From the NCBI GenBank assembly GCA_934663655.1, contig CAKUKT010000007.1:1-22605 (forward strand): a stretch of 22,605 nt of DNA, in the 5' to 3' direction. The stretch comes from an uncultured Victivallaceae bacterium (lineage in GTDB: Bacteria; Verrucomicrobiota; Lentisphaeria; Victivallales; Victivallaceae). Below the pieces are notes generated by a model that was not told the origin of the DNA, searched no databases, and saw only the letters and a list, made by a program, of their open reading frames with translations. Positions 22,186 through 22,605 of this stretch are shown in pieces; position 1 is the first letter of the stretch; the number at the start of each line of letters is the position of its first letter. The position numbers were made by a program, and so were the translations under genes.

Positions 22186-22605
22186 TCCTGACCCCGCTTC
22201 TCAAAATAGGCAGCGACATTGGGGATGATCGGTTTGATCAGCTTTTTGATTGCCCGCGCGTATTCGCGGATCTCCTCCTGCGCGTGATCGCTGTCGCGCA
22301 GTTCCAGGAAGTGCAGCAGATTCGCGAGATCGACCGTCCCCCAGAAGGTGACCATCATATTCTGCGGCAGAACTCCGCGCGCCTGTTCGCGACAGACCCC
22401 GGCACCGAGAAGCTTTTCGTAGAGTTCCAGCGACTTGCGGTTGTGCGCGGAGATCTCCTCAATCAATTCGGATCCGTCGAAATCCGGATCGGCAATCGAG
22501 GCCTGACGGTTGGAGACCGCCTGGCGACTCAGCGCGGCGGGGGTGAAGAACTCCATGTCGATCTCCGTGTAACGACGGGAGATCTCGTTGTAAATCCAGG
22601 TGCGG
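22179..22605 (-). CDS. thyX: FAD-dependent thymidylate synthase ThyX, partial (5' end outside window)
   Basis: 141 C-terminal residues are visible; the gene runs off the right edge. It methylates dUMP to dTMP using FAD, NADPH and methylene-tetrahydrofolate. The family signature RHRxxSxNExSxRY appears as R-T-W-I-Y-N-E-I-S-R-R-Y at the edge, so the Ser position is Ile. Downstream, QARGVLPQNMMVTFWGTVDLANLLHFLELR is the characteristic C-terminal helix region with the conserved Arg residues. It overlaps pdxA by 7 bases, so the two are probably co-transcribed. Confidence 0.9.
   Translation of the reverse strand, partial: RTWIYNEISRRYTEIDMEFFTPAALSRQAVSNRQASIADPDFDGSELIEEISAHNRKSLELYEKLLGAGVCREQARGVLPQNMMVTFWGTVDLANLLHFLELRDSDHAQEEIREYARAIKKLIKPIIPNVAAYFEKRGQEW

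Overview
The window is a GC-rich (roughly 58-60%, by eye) stretch of a bacterial chromosome with short intergenic gaps. It carries no tRNA, rRNA, CRISPR array or insertion sequence that I can see. The mix of genes suggests an anaerobic member of the PVC superphylum, most likely Lentisphaerota/Victivallales: a URO-D family methyltransferase with a corrinoid protein and DUF1638, two cupin-type AraC regulators, an unusual nucleoside hydrolase, a short divergent RNA polymerase omega subunit, ThyX, and an acyl-CoA dehydrogenase with its own Etf. That placement is an inference from gene content, not a computed one.

Layout, left to right. (1) 14-110: degenerate 25-27 bp hairpin-bearing repeats. (2) 113-1990: a nucleoside hydrolase (minus) divergent from an AraC regulator (plus). 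(3) 2017-6177: an operon etfB-etfA-acyl-CoA dehydrogenase-rpoZ with a good promoter and a bidirectional terminator shared with the converging HAD phosphatase gene. (4) 6210-7001: the HAD/Cof phosphatase (minus). (5) 7163-13873: a complete tryptophan operon, trpL-(tandem attenuators)-trpE-G-D-C-F-B-A. It is preceded by a leader peptide containing Trp-Trp-Arg-Trp and by two consecutive intrinsic terminators. trpA is broken by a frameshift near 13656. (6) 13932-18851: an AraC regulator (minus) divergent from a corrinoid methyl-transfer operon (URO-D methyltransferase, corrinoid protein, ferredoxin/ASKHA reductive activator, DUF1638 protein). (7) 19020-22605, all minus: thyX (cut by the window edge), a disrupted pdxA, araD and araA, ending in an intrinsic terminator.

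How the parts work together. The trp genes are translationally coupled by 4-17 bp overlaps and appear to be controlled by transcription attenuation. The 5' arm of each terminator can pair with a different leader segment just downstream of the Trp codons, which predicts a two-step, ribosome-controlled switch. The corrinoid operon supplies a methyl carrier, a zinc methyltransferase and an activator for oxidised cobalamin, but no MttB-type substrate methyltransferase. The adjacent AraC protein probably senses the substrate. AraD and AraA convert L-arabinose-derived intermediates. Etf and acyl-CoA dehydrogenase form one redox module.

Most interesting: the tandem trp attenuator and its leader start almost at the predicted transcription start; the methyl-transfer island lacking an obvious substrate enzyme; a possible pseudoknot in front of the corrinoid activator; and lesions in two biosynthetic genes (trpA, pdxA) that are either real or assembly errors.
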